DNA of 30,257 nt from positions 1-30,257 of the forward strand of contig JAVBOY010000050.1 of assembly GCA_031550085.1 (NCBI GenBank), given 5' to 3'. Below, in pieces: positions 1-9,200 of this stretch. Numbering within the stretch: the first letter of the stretch is position 1; every line of letters starts with the position of its first letter. Source of the stretch: UBA4417 sp031550085. GTDB lineage: Bacteria; Bacteroidota; Bacteroidia; Bacteroidales; UBA4417. The notes under the pieces were generated by a model. It ran no database searches. It was not told where the DNA came from and saw nothing but the letters and a program-made list of their open reading frames with translations. The position numbers were made by a program, and so were the translations under genes.

Positions 1-5
1 TTTTG

Positions 6-79
6 CTCCCCCTGCTGGACTTGAACCAGCGACCCTCTGATTAACAGTCAGATGCTCTAACCAACTGAGCTAAGGAGGA
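6..79 (-). tRNA. tRNA-Asn (GTT)
   Basis: The reverse strand folds into a 74-nt cloverleaf. The acceptor TCCTCCT pairs with AGGGGGA (one T-G wobble), the anticodon stem is TCTGA/TCAGA, and the loop CTGTTAA carries anticodon GTT. The discriminator base is G, as usual for bacterial tRNA-Asn. The 3' CCA is not encoded; the next bases are CAAAA. A matching promoter lies just upstream on the same strand. Confidence 0.97.
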
Positions 80-97
80 ATTTCTCAAATGAGGATG

Positions 98-127
98 CAA
101 AAGTAGTACTTCTTTTCAAATAAACAA
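98..127 (-). promoter_or_regulatory. Promoter of tRNA-Asn
   Basis: Read on the minus strand, TACTTTTG (105-98) fits the Bacteroidota -7 consensus TAnnTTTG exactly. A TTG (127-125) lies 19 bases upstream as the -33 element. The implied start is about 10-15 bases before the tRNA 5' end at 79. It lies back to back with the plus-strand promoter of the kinase gene. Confidence 0.7.
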
Positions 128-135
128 TACCTTTG
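128..135 (+). promoter_or_regulatory. -7 element for the PfkB-kinase gene
   Basis: TACCTTTG matches TAnnTTTG exactly, about 45 bases before the ATG at 181. No clear -33 TTG is visible. It forms a divergent promoter pair with the tRNA-Asn promoter. Confidence 0.55.
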
Positions 136-180
136 CAAAAAAATTTAAAAAATCTTCACGAACCCTTTAAAATAAAGAAC

Positions 181-1104
181 ATGAGCCTTGTTGTTGTAGG
201 AACTGTTGCGTTTGATGCTATTGAAACTCCTTTTGGAAAAACCGACCGTATTTTAGGAGGCGCTGCCACTTATATCGGTTTGGCCGCCTCCCAATTTGTC
301 GATGATGTAAAACTTGTATCCGTTGTCGGAGGAGATTTTCCGCAAGAACACATCGACCTCCTAAAAAGCCGCAGTATTAATCTGGACGGATTGCAAATAA
401 AGCCGGAAGGAAAATCTTTTTTCTGGTCGGGAAAATATCATATTGATATGATTTCACGCGATACGTTGGTCACCGAACTCAATGTATTGGCAGATTTCGA
501 TCCGATTTTACCCGAATCATACCAAACGCCGGAATTTCTGCTGCTGGGTAATTTAACGCCCCGTGTGCAATTACGTGTTTTGGAACAATTGAAAGCGCGC
601 CCCCGGCTTATTGCAATGGATACGATGAATTTCTGGATGGATACCGCCTGGGATGATTTAATAGAGGTTATCTCAAAAGTGGATGTGCTTACCATAAACG
701 ATTCTGAAGCCCGTCAGCTAACAAAAGAACATTCGCTGGTAAAAGCGGCTCAAAAAATATTGACCATGGGGCCTCGTTTCCTTGTTATCAAAAAAGGTGA
801 ACATGGAGCCCTGTTGTTTAACCAGGAAAGCGTATTCTTCGCTCCCGCTTTGCCTTTGGAAGATGTATTCGATCCGACAGGCGCCGGCGACACGTTTGCA
901 GGAGGCTTTATGGGCCATTTGGCAAAAACCCAAGACATTTCATTCGAAAACATGAAAAATGCCATTATTTTCGGATCGGCAATGGCTTCATTTACGGTTG
1001 AAAAATTTGGGACAGAGGGCTTAGTAGGGTTAGGAAAAGACGAGATCCATGAACGTGTCCAACAATTTATTGACTTGGTTCAATTTGAAATTCTCCTTGA
1101 CTAA
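181..1104 (+). CDS. PfkB-family carbohydrate/nucleoside kinase
   Basis: This is a ribokinase-like sugar kinase of 307 residues, a normal length for the family. The PfkB signature DPTGAGDTFAGG sits at about residues 231-242; its GAGD aspartate (about 237) is the expected catalytic base, and the glycines form the anion hole for the phosphate. The N-terminal glycine-rich GGAAT near residues 26-30 fits the sugar-binding lid region. The ATG at 181 is chosen over an in-frame TTG at 133, because the family core (SLVVVGTVAFD) begins directly after it and the TTG overlaps the promoter -7 element. The substrate cannot be read from the sequence. The gene lies 42 bp before aroA on the same strand and may be transcribed with it, although a metabolic link to the shikimate pathway is not evident. 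Confidence 0.9.
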   Translation: MSLVVVGTVAFDAIETPFGKTDRILGGAATYIGLAASQFVDDVKLVSVVGGDFPQEHIDLLKSRSINLDGLQIKPEGKSFFWSGKYHIDMISRDTLVTELNVLADFDPILPESYQTPEFLLLGNLTPRVQLRVLEQLKARPRLIAMDTMNFWMDTAWDDLIEVISKVDVLTINDSEARQLTKEHSLVKAAQKILTMGPRFLVIKKGEHGALLFNQESVFFAPALPLEDVFDPTGAGDTFAGGFMGHLAKTQDISFENMKNAIIFGSAMASFTVEKFGTEGLVGLGKDEIHERVQQFIDLVQFEILLD

Positions 1105-1146
1105 AAGATCGTCCGAGTTCTAATTTGTTGAAAACAGAATTTTGCC

Positions 1147-2421
1147 ATGTATTCTCCCTTAACTATAAGAGCATCCGATATCAACGGAAAAGCAACGGTA
1201 TTACCCAGTAAAAGTATTACCCAACGGGCAATTGCCGCCGCTGTTCTAACCAAGGGAGATACAACCATCATCAATCCATCCTATGCTTCCGATACAATAG
1301 CCGCATTGGATATCGCACAGTGTCTTGGCGCGGCGGTCCAATTTACAACAAATGGGATTTGCATTTCCGGAAATTTCCATGCCAAATCGCCCCAAATCAA
1401 CTGTGGTGAATCCGGGCTAGCCATGCGCATGTTTGCTCCCATTGCAGCATTGATTTCGGATACAATAGTTTTGAATGGGCTCGGCTCCTTGGTAAAGCGT
1501 CCAATGAGTATGGTAAAAAAAGCCTTGGAACAATCAACTGTTTTTGTCAAGCTTTCTGAAGAAGATCTTCCACCACTGGTTATTTACGGGAAACTTCTCG
1601 GTGGAGACTTCTTATTGGATGGTTCACAAACATCCCAATTACTTACCGGCATGCTGATGGCATTGCCTTTGGTTTCCGATGATTCGACGATAACGGTTTC
1701 TCAGATGAATAGCAAGCCCTATATCGATTTGACCATTGATGTACTGCAAGAATTTGGAGTAAATGTAAAAAATTCTAATTATCAATTATTTACAATAAAA
1801 GGAAATCAAGAGTATCAACGTTCGGTAAGTTTAAAGGTCGAAAGCGACTGGGGTGCTGCTGCTTTTTTATTGGTAGCGGCTGCCATCAACGGGGATATTG
1901 AATTGGAAGATATAAATACTCATAGCAAACAGGCTGATATTGCCATTTTAAAGGTACTGGAAACGGTTCAAGCCGGTTTTCAAATAACCGATTCAACCGT
2001 ACGTGTCTGGAATAAACCCTTATCGGCTTTTGAGTTTGATACATCCCAATGTCCTGACTTATTTCCAGCTTTAGCTGCGTTAGCCGTTCATTGCAACGGA
2101 ACTTCAATAATTACCGGTGTGGATCGCTTAAGAAATAAGGAAAGTGATCGGGCTTTTGCGATTCAAAGTATTTTAAATTTGCTAGGAGTTCGAGCTAAAA
2201 TCCTTGGGAATGACATGCACATTGTCGGAGGACAGGTTGTTGGCGACTATCAAACCGTTGACTCATTTAATGATCATCGCATCGCCATGATGATTGCATT
2301 ACTGGCATTAAAATCGAAGGGCCCCATTACACTTGGCAACTCCGCATGTGTCAAGAAATCTTTTCCCGATTTTTTTTCTGAAATGCAACAATTGGGGCTC
2401 CGGATCCGTACTAAATACTAG
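1147..2421 (+). CDS. aroA: 3-phosphoshikimate 1-carboxyvinyltransferase (EPSP synthase)
   Basis: The enzyme transfers the enolpyruvyl group of PEP to shikimate-3-phosphate, the sixth step of the shikimate pathway, in the cytoplasm. At 424 residues it has full family length. Visible landmarks: the LPSKSITQRA substrate-binding segment (K22, R27), the CGESGLAMRM segment (R94) that corresponds to the usual N-G-T-A-x-R loop, a DWGAAAFLL segment in the second domain, NKESDR, and the C-terminal DHRIAMM motif. The CGESGLAMRM wording differs from the E. coli-like NAGTAMRPL, so glyphosate sensitivity should not be assumed either way. A hairpin terminator follows directly. The next enzyme of the pathway, aroC, lies 200 bp downstream but after that terminator. 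Confidence 0.97.
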   Translation: MYSPLTIRASDINGKATVLPSKSITQRAIAAAVLTKGDTTIINPSYASDTIAALDIAQCLGAAVQFTTNGICISGNFHAKSPQINCGESGLAMRMFAPIAALISDTIVLNGLGSLVKRPMSMVKKALEQSTVFVKLSEEDLPPLVIYGKLLGGDFLLDGSQTSQLLTGMLMALPLVSDDSTITVSQMNSKPYIDLTIDVLQEFGVNVKNSNYQLFTIKGNQEYQRSVSLKVESDWGAAAFLLVAAAINGDIELEDINTHSKQADIAILKVLETVQAGFQITDSTVRVWNKPLSAFEFDTSQCPDLFPALAALAVHCNGTSIITGVDRLRNKESDRAFAIQSILNLLGVRAKILGNDMHIVGGQVVGDYQTVDSFNDHRIAMMIALLALKSKGPITLGNSACVKKSFPDFFSEMQQLGLRIRTKY

Positions 2422-2429
2422 GAAAATAA

Positions 2430-2455
2430 AAAATGCGGCCCAAAGACCGCATTTT
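2430..2455 (+). terminator. Rho-independent terminator after aroA
   Basis: AAAATGCGG (2430-2438) pairs with CCGCATTTT (2447-2455) around an 8-base loop. The stem ends in a short T run on the plus strand, 9 bp after the aroA stop codon. Confidence 0.7.
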
Positions 2456-2623
2456 CCAAACAAACAACAAAACCAGGTTATTTGTGATCATTCAAACAAT
2501 GAATGAACACTAACCATGGCAAAGGTAAGACGAACTTCTCAAATGCATACGTTAATGAAGTTCAAAGATTGTTAATTTTTGCAAAATTCAAATTATTTTT
2601 TCACAAAATAAAAGCGTTTGAGC

Positions 2624-3592
2624 ATGAATTCGTTTGGCAGATTATTTAGAATCAATATTTTTGGAGAATCTCATGGTGAATATGTAGGAATTGTGGTTGA
2701 CGGGGTTCCTCCGGGCATCCCTCTGATCGCATCGGAATTTGAAAACGATTTATCACGCCGCCGTAGTGGACAGCCAGGCACTACCGGACGGAAAGAGCCT
2801 GACGTTCCGCTGTTGCAAAGTGGAGTCTATAACGGTTTTTCGACAGGCGCCCCCATCATTATTTTATTTAAAAATCAGGCTCAACACCCAGACGACTACG
2901 ACTCTTTCAGAAATATTCCACGCCCGAGCCATGCCGATTTCACAGCTCAAATGAAATATGGAAAATATACCGACCCACGCGGAGGGGGGCACTTTTCGGG
3001 AAGATTAACGTTGCCGTTGGTGGCGGCCGGCGTCATTGCAAAAAAATTGATTCATCCCATTGAGATCGAGTCCCAGATCCTCGAAATCGGAGGAGAAAAA
3101 GAATATTTAAATCCACTAAACCAAGCCATAGAACAAGGTGATTCTTTGGGTGGGATTGTTGAATGCCGGATCAAAAATGTTCCTGCGGGATTGGGTGAGC
3201 CTTTTTTTGACAGCATCGAATCGGTAATCAGCCATTTGGTCTTTTCAATTCCCGGAATTAAAGGGATTGAATTTGGATCCGGTTTTGAAGCGGCTAAAAT
3301 GAAAGGCAGTATACATAACGACTGCTTTGAAACCATAGAAGGAAAAACTTTTACCAATCATTCAGGTGGGATCAACGGAGGAATCTCGAATGGGAATGAG
3401 ATTGTTTTCCGTGTAGCGGTGAAGCCAACTTCAAGTATTTCCATCCCACAAAAAACCATAAATCTTGAGACGAAGCATCTGGAAGCGCTTCAGATAAAAG
3501 GCCGGCATGATGCCAGTATTGCTTTGCGTATTCCCGTTTGCCTCGAAGCCGTTGCAGCCATTGCTTTGGCTGATTTATATTTGCAACACTAG
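2624..3592 (+). CDS. aroC: Chorismate synthase, short variant
   Basis: The enzyme makes chorismate from EPSP using reduced FMN, the last shikimate step. Landmarks: GESHG (14-18), RRRSGQPG (45-52), PSHAD (102-106, conserved His), GGGHFSGRLT (120-129) and a C-terminal GRHD. It has 322 residues, against about 350-360 in most bacteria. Where E. coli-like enzymes read GGRSSARET, this one reads GGHFSGRLT, a form I recall from clostridial chorismate synthases. The start is the ATG at 2624; an in-frame TTG at 2618 is two codons upstream and less likely. The stop codon overlaps the stop of the convergent lutB-like gene. No exact TAnnTTTG promoter was found in the 200 bp upstream, which hold the aroA terminator and AT-rich sequence. 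Confidence 0.95.
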   Translation: MNSFGRLFRINIFGESHGEYVGIVVDGVPPGIPLIASEFENDLSRRRSGQPGTTGRKEPDVPLLQSGVYNGFSTGAPIIILFKNQAQHPDDYDSFRNIPRPSHADFTAQMKYGKYTDPRGGGHFSGRLTLPLVAAGVIAKKLIHPIEIESQILEIGGEKEYLNPLNQAIEQGDSLGGIVECRIKNVPAGLGEPFFDSIESVISHLVFSIPGIKGIEFGSGFEAAKMKGSIHNDCFETIEGKTFTNHSGGINGGISNGNEIVFRVAVKPTSSISIPQKTINLETKHLEALQIKGRHDASIALRIPVCLEAVAAIALADLYLQH

Positions 3593-4971
3593 GTTGCCGG
3601 ATTCTGTTCACTCCAAAGCTGGTTAAAGCTTTTTTCAGCAAATTGGGGTAAATTCCGGTATGCGCCCCAACGAGCGGCAACAAACCGGTGCAGTAGTTTG
3701 TTTTTCGTCTTTCCACTTAGTCCATTCAAGAGTTTCCGGCTTTTCATGGTTTTTGCATAAACCTTCATTAAAAACCGCTCTCCCCGGGCAACTTGTTTCT
3801 CTTTTACCACATGATTCCGGTTGTAAAGCAACTGCTCGTGCAAATTAATCTTTACAGGGCACACTTCGGTACAAGCGCCACAAAGAGAAGACGCATAACT
3901 CAAATGTTTGTAATCCTTCATCCCCGAAAGCCATGGCGTAATAACAGCACCGATCGGGCCGCTGTAAGCCTTTCCATAGGTATGTCCCCCAATATTTTTG
4001 TAAACCGGGCACACATTTAGGCATGCTCCACAACGAATGCATGTGAGAGCAGATCTATTTTTTATTTGAAAGAGAATATCCGAACGATTGTTATCCAACA
4101 ATACCACGTACATTTCATCCGGTCCATCAATTTCGCCTTCTTGCCGCGGGCCGCTGACAATGTTGTTATAGGTGCTTATTTTCTGCCCGGTTCCATGGGT
4201 TGCCAATAAAGGCAAAAATAAATCAAGATGAGTTAGCGACGGAATTACTTTTTCAATTCCTGCAACAACGATGTGTGTTTTCGGGAAAGACACACTTAAT
4301 GCAGCATTGCCTTCATTCTCGGTAATTGAAACGGCTCCGATATCGGCTATCAGGAAATTGGCTCCGGTAATCCCCACACCAGCCTCCTGAAACTTTGCAC
4401 GCAGGTATTTTCGGGTAAATGCGGTTATTTGTTCGGGAGTTGCATGTTCAGGCAGTCCGAACTTCTTATGGTACAAACCGGCAATATCCTCTTTGCTTTT
4501 GTGCATGGCAGGTGTCACAATGTGGTAAGGCCTTTCATTGGCTTCCTGGACAATAAACTCTCCCAAATCGGTTTCTACCGAAGTAACTCCATGTTTTGCG
4601 AGGTAATGATTTAGCTCTATTTCTTCCGAAACCATCGATTTGCTCTTGACAACAAGTTTTGCTGATTGCTTTTTGACAATTTTCAAAATTTCGGATAAAG
4701 CGGTATTGGCATCCGGCGCCCAAATCACTTTCCCTCCCCGAGCCTCAAAGGCTGCTTCAAAATTGAGCAGGTAATTGTAAAGGTCATAAATTGATTTATT
4801 TTTAATATAAGCAGCCCGTTGCTTTGCCATTTCAAGGTTGGCATACTGCCTCCTACCTGTGGCCAAAGCAACTTCATACCGGGCCATGTTAAAACGGATG
4901 GTTGCCCGATGTTTGTAATCGAATGCTTTTTTTTCGGACTCTTTTAAAAAGCGGTGTTGAATATCGCTCAT
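3589..4971 (-). CDS. lutB: LutB-like lactate-utilization iron-sulfur protein (LUD domain + 2 ferredoxin motifs)
   Basis: This 460-residue protein has the order expected of LutB/YkgF: an N-terminal LUD domain (about 60-300, with conserved GITGANFLIAD near 200-210 and ENEGNAAL near 218-225), then two iron-sulfur motifs. The first is complete, C311-x2-C314-x2-C317-x3-C321-P; the second shows C364-x2-C367-x3-C371-P. In Bacillus, LutABC together oxidise L-lactate to pyruvate. Here the LutA (CCG-domain) and LutC partners are absent from both flanks, so its partners must be encoded elsewhere or it acts differently. It converges on aroC, sharing a CTAG that gives both genes their TAG stop. The ATG at 4971 is preceded by a good promoter. 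Confidence 0.9.
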   Translation of the reverse strand: MSDIQHRFLKESEKKAFDYKHRATIRFNMARYEVALATGRRQYANLEMAKQRAAYIKNKSIYDLYNYLLNFEAAFEARGGKVIWAPDANTALSEILKIVKKQSAKLVVKSKSMVSEEIELNHYLAKHGVTSVETDLGEFIVQEANERPYHIVTPAMHKSKEDIAGLYHKKFGLPEHATPEQITAFTRKYLRAKFQEAGVGITGANFLIADIGAVSITENEGNAALSVSFPKTHIVVAGIEKVIPSLTHLDLFLPLLATHGTGQKISTYNNIVSGPRQEGEIDGPDEMYVVLLDNNRSDILFQIKNRSALTCIRCGACLNVCPVYKNIGGHTYGKAYSGPIGAVITPWLSGMKDYKHLSYASSLCGACTEVCPVKINLHEQLLYNRNHVVKEKQVARGERFLMKVYAKTMKSRKLLNGLSGKTKNKLLHRFVAARWGAYRNLPQFAEKSFNQLWSEQNPAT

Positions 4972-4992
4972 ATCAACTATAAATCAGTATTA

Positions 4993-5000
4993 CAAAAGTA
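4993..5000 (-). promoter_or_regulatory. -7 element for the lutB-like gene
   Basis: TACTTTTG on the minus strand matches TAnnTTTG exactly, 21 bases before the start codon at 4971. A -33 TTG is not evident, and the leader would be short (about 15 nt). Confidence 0.55.
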
Positions 5001-5106
5001 GTTATTTGCCGTTTTTATTTTCTGAAACTACTTTATTTTTTCAACAACTCCTTGTGAATTGTAAAAAAACAATTTATCGATTAAATATGCTGCTTTACCA
5101 GTCATT

Positions 5107-5297
5107 TCATAAATGTGTTTTTCTTCTTGCTATCGATTCTCCGAAATCAACCCAATAAGTATGCAAAGATAGTTCTGCCTGAATTTCCAGAAACTCTTCT
5201 ATCCGATAAATAAATTTCTTGCTTTTGCAAAGCCAGTAACACGTTTTTCTTCCTCAAGACTCAATCGGTAGGACTCTGATATTTTCTCCAACTTCAT
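5107..5297 (-). pseudogene. Possible decayed small gene (frameshifted)
   Basis: On the minus strand an ATG at 5297 opens a 32-codon frame (MKLEKISESYRLSLEEEKRV...) ending in TAG at 5199-5201. A second, overlapping frame then reads FIYRIEEFLEIQAELSLHTY... to a TGA at 5107-5109. Both pieces have protein-like composition, rich in charged and amphipathic helix residues, and would join by one frameshift near 5205-5215. I do not recognise the family. It could equally be chance open sequence in AT-rich DNA. Confidence 0.25.
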
Positions 5298-5532
5298 TTT
5301 AAAGGCAAAAAATCAACATTTTAAACAAAAACATTTTTAAATTGTTATTTAAAAAAGTTGTAACTTAACGTCGTTTTCTTACTTTTTCCTTCCTCTCTAA
5401 TAGAATTTTCGCAATACCTAAGGATGGAATCAAAAAAACGATTGAAGGACTTAGATTTTTTATATCTTCCCAAATTATAACTATCTAAAAATCAATTTTA
5501 ATTCATATTATTTAACCTAAATTTTTACTCTT

Positions 5533-6147
5533 ATGAAAACTCAATTGATTGAAGAACTGAAAAGTGCTGTAAAAAACTGGTGGATGTCACTGATATTAGG
5601 GATCCTTTTTATCGGCATCGCTCTGTTGTTGATGTTCTATCCCCTTGCAAGCTATATTGCGCTTAGCATTATGTTTAGCGTATGCATGTTTATAGCAGGA
5701 ATTCTCGAAATTACCTTTTCCCTCAGCAACCGGCGACGGTTTCCAAGTTGGGGATGGTATTTGGCCGGGGGCATTATTGACCTGCTATTGGGATTCTTCC
5801 TCATGCTATACCCCGGCTTAAATCTAGTTATTATTCCTTATATCATGGCTTTTTGGCTGATGTTCAGAGGATTTTCGGCAATCGGATTTGCACTTGACCT
5901 CAATCGTTTCGGAACAAAAAACTGGGGCTGGTACCTTGTATTCGGCATTCTTGCCATTTTGTGTTCGTTGATTATCCTGTGGCAGCCCGCTGCCGGCGCG
6001 TTTTCAATTGTATATATCATGGCGTTTGCGTTCTTGTTTATCGGGGTTTTCCGTGTGATGCTGGCTTTCGATTTGAGAGACCTCCATAAAAACAGCCAAA
6101 AGCTCCACGAAGAAATCAACAAGTTAAAACAAATGGAAAATTTATAA
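5533..6147 (+). CDS. hdeD: HdeD-family (DUF308) membrane protein
   Basis: This is a 204-residue integral membrane protein with six predicted helices, at about residues 17-36, 40-62, 73-93, 98-120, 131-151 and 155-178. The helices fall into three two-helix units. Each begins with a tryptophan-rich turn (NWWMSL at 15-20, SWGWYL at 72-77, NWGWYL at 130-135) and has a YP or QP at the end of its first helix. This threefold internal repeat is typical of HdeD/DUF308 proteins. E. coli HdeD is linked to acid resistance, but in Bacteroidota the role is unknown. The C-terminal 25 residues are charged and probably helical, on the cytoplasmic side. It stands alone and converges on rpoC with a shared terminator. 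Confidence 0.88.
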   Translation: MKTQLIEELKSAVKNWWMSLILGILFIGIALLLMFYPLASYIALSIMFSVCMFIAGILEITFSLSNRRRFPSWGWYLAGGIIDLLLGFFLMLYPGLNLVIIPYIMAFWLMFRGFSAIGFALDLNRFGTKNWGWYLVFGILAILCSLIILWQPAAGAFSIVYIMAFAFLFIGVFRVMLAFDLRDLHKNSQKLHEEINKLKQMENL

Positions 6148-6170
6148 ACGAACGTTTTTAGAATAAAGAA

Positions 6171-6207
6171 AAACCGGCTTCGGAACGATTTCCGAAGCCG
6201 GTTTTTT
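6171..6207. terminator. Bidirectional terminator between hdeD and rpoC
   Basis: A perfect 14-bp stem, AAACCGGCTTCGGA (6171-6184) with TCCGAAGCCGGTTT (6191-6204), encloses a 6-base loop. It is followed by T's on the plus strand and preceded by A's that give a U-run on the minus strand. It can end both the hdeD transcript and the long rpoBC transcript. Confidence 0.92.
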
Positions 6208-6226
6208 GTAAAAGCATTCGTGAATT

Positions 6227-9200
6227 TTATTCTGCTTTCGCTGCCATCATGCGGTCGTATTCTTCTTGCGAACCGACAATGATGGATTCATACTCGCGCA
6301 AACCGGTTCCAGCAGGAATCAAATGTCCTACAATAACATTTTCCTTCAAGCCTAACAAATTGTCGTTTTTAGCCAAAATAGAAGCCTGTGTCAACACTTT
6401 GGTGGTTTCTTGGAAAGACGCTGCCGATACCCACGAACGAACTTGTAAGGACGCCCGGGTAATTCCTTGCAACACTTGACGTGCGGTAGCAGGTTTTGTA
6501 TCGCGAGCTTCGATCAATTGTTTGTCGCGGCGTTTGAGCAGTGAGTTTTCATCGCGAAGTCTGCGAACGGTGACAATTTGTCCCGGTTTAAAGTTATCGG
6601 CATCACCCGGATCCACAACAACTTTCTTACCGAATACCCAATCGTTCTCTTCGTTAAAATCAATTTTATTAACCAATTCGCCTTCCAGGAATTTGGTATC
6701 GCCCGGATCAACGACTTCAACCTTACGCATCATCTGACGTACAATGACTTCGAAATGTTTGTCGTTAATTTTTACACCTTGCAAACGGTATACTTCCTGT
6801 ACTTCGTTTACAATATATTCCTGTACTTTCATGGGGCCTTTGATCGCCAGAATATCGCTGGGTGTAACGGCTCCATCTGAAAGCGGCGTACCGGCACGAA
6901 CATAGTCGTTTTCCTGCGCCAAGATTTGTTTTGAGGTAGGAACCAAATAGCTGCGCTCTTCGCCGGTTTTTGAAGTGATGATTACTTCCCGGTTTCCGCG
7001 TTTCAGTTTTTTACCAAACGAAACAACCCCGTCAATTTCTGCAACGACAGCCGGATCGGATGGATTCCTCGCTTCAAATAATTCGGTAACACGAGGCAAA
7101 CCTCCTGTGATGTCACCGGTTTTGCCAACGGCACGAGGAATCTTTACCAGAATATCTCCGGCCTTTACATTATCTCCATCGTTAATTTGAAGGTGAGCTC
7201 CTACCGGAAGGTCATATGTTTTCAATTCTTCTCCGTCAATGGAGACAATCCGGATCGAAGGGTTCTTTGATTTGACACGTGTTTCGATAATTACCTTGTC
7301 TTGGTATCCGGTTTGCTCATCGGCTTCTACTTTGAAAGTAATGCCTTCCAAAACATTGTCAAAAGCCACCGTTCCCTTAACATCAGAAAGTATAACAGCA
7401 TTGTAGGGATCCCATTCCGTGATTTTTTCTCCTTTTGCAACAGAATCTCCGTTTTTATAATACAAACTGGCCCCATAAGGAATATGTCCAGAAGCCAATG
7501 TAATGTTCGTTACTTTATCAACGATCCGCATTTCTGCCGAACGCCCAATGACGACTTCGTATTTTTTTCCATCACTGGTATAAGGGATGGAACGTAATTC
7601 ATCGATTTCAATAATCCCGTCATATTTTGCGACAATGCTGGATGCCGAGCCAATGTTCGCTCCAGCCACACCACCCACATGGAATGTACGCAGGGTCAAC
7701 TGTGTTCCCGGTTCTCCAATGGACTGGGCAGCAATGACCCCCACGGCTTCTCCTTTTTGGACCATAGCCCCGGTTGCCAGATTGCGGCCATAACATTTGG
7801 CACAAACGCCTTGTTTCGATTCGCAAGTCAGCACCGAGCGGATTTCAACGGTTTCAATTCCTGCCTCGTCAATGGCTTTACAAATGTCTTCCACCAATTC
7901 GGTTCCAGCTGCCACAATAAGTTCTCCAGTATTGGGATGGAAAATATCATGCAGTGTCACACGTCCCAAAATACGGTCAACCATGGGTTCTACCACTTCT
8001 TCGTTTTTCTTTAAAGAAGAGGTGGGCAAGCCGCGCAAGGTTCCGCAATCGGTTTCGGTAATAATTACATCTTGCGCTACATCGACCAAACGACGTGTCA
8101 AATAACCGGCATCAGCTGTTTTCAAGGCAGTATCGGCCAAACCTTTACGGGCACCGTGCGTTGAAATAAAGTATTCTAACACCGACAAGCCTTCTTTGAA
8201 ATTCGACAAAATCGGGTTTTCAATAATTTCGCCTCCGGTTGCGCCGCTCTTTTGCGGTTTTGCCATCAAACCCCGCATTCCGGATAACTGACGGATTTGT
8301 TCTTTCGAACCCCGTGCACCGGAATCCAGCATCATGTAAACCGGATTGAAGCCTTGCTTGTCACTCGACAAATCCGCCATTACGGTACGGGTCAAGTTGG
8401 CATTGGTATGTGTCCAAATATCGATAATCTGATTGTAGCGCTCGTTATTGGTAATGAAACCCATGTTATAGTTATTCATTACATCCAGAACCTCATCATC
8501 AGCTTTTTTAATCAGAACTTCTTTCACTTCAGGTACAATAACGTCTCCCAAATTAAAGGATAAACCTCCTTTGAAAGCCATTTGGTATCCTAAATCTTTA
8601 ATGTCATCCAAGAATTTGGCGGTTTTTGCCGTACCTGTTTTTTTCAAAATATCGCCAATGATGTCACGCAACGATTTTTTGGTCAGCAATTCATTAATAT
8701 AACCGTATTCTTGAGGTACAACCTGATTGAAAAGAACACGCCCTACTGTGGTTTCAATTAACTTTTCAACCCAAACGTCATTTTCCATCACCGGGATACG
8801 TACTTTAATCCAGGCATGGAGGTCGACTCTTTTTTCGTTGAACCCAATGATTACTTCTTCTGCCGAATAAAACGTAAATCCTTCGCCTTTCACCGGATTT
8901 TCGGGAATACTTTTGCGCCCCTTGGTCATGTAGTAAAGTCCCAATACCATGTCTTGCGAAGGAACCGTGATCGGCGCCCCGTTTGCAGGGTTCAAAATAT
9001 TGTGTGAAGCCAACATCAAAATTTGGGCTTCCAAAATTGCCGCATTTCCAAGCGGAACGTGAACAGCCATTTGGTCACCATCGAAGTCGGCGTTGAACGC
9101 GGTACAGACAAGCGGATGCAACTGAATGGCTTTCCCTTCAATTAATTTGGGCTGAAAGGCTTGTATTCCCAAGCGGTGAAGCGTAGGAGCACGGTTAAGT

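Larger units (their letters stand above)
4972..5532. other. Gene-poor interval between lutB-like gene and hdeD
   Basis: This 561-bp stretch is strongly AT-rich. It holds the lutB promoter (4993-5000) and the possible small gene remnant (5107-5297). No exact TAnnTTTG promoter for hdeD was found in 5300-5532, and no RNA structure stands out. Confidence 0.6.

Noticed and set aside
133..180. N-terminal extension of the PfkB kinase from a TTG start
   Set aside because: The extension begins inside the TAnnTTTG promoter element and adds Lys/Asn-rich sequence with no family similarity; the ATG at 181 starts at the conserved core.
2618..2623. TTG start for aroC two codons upstream
   Set aside because: The ATG at 2624 is adjacent and matches the usual N-terminus before FGRLFRI.
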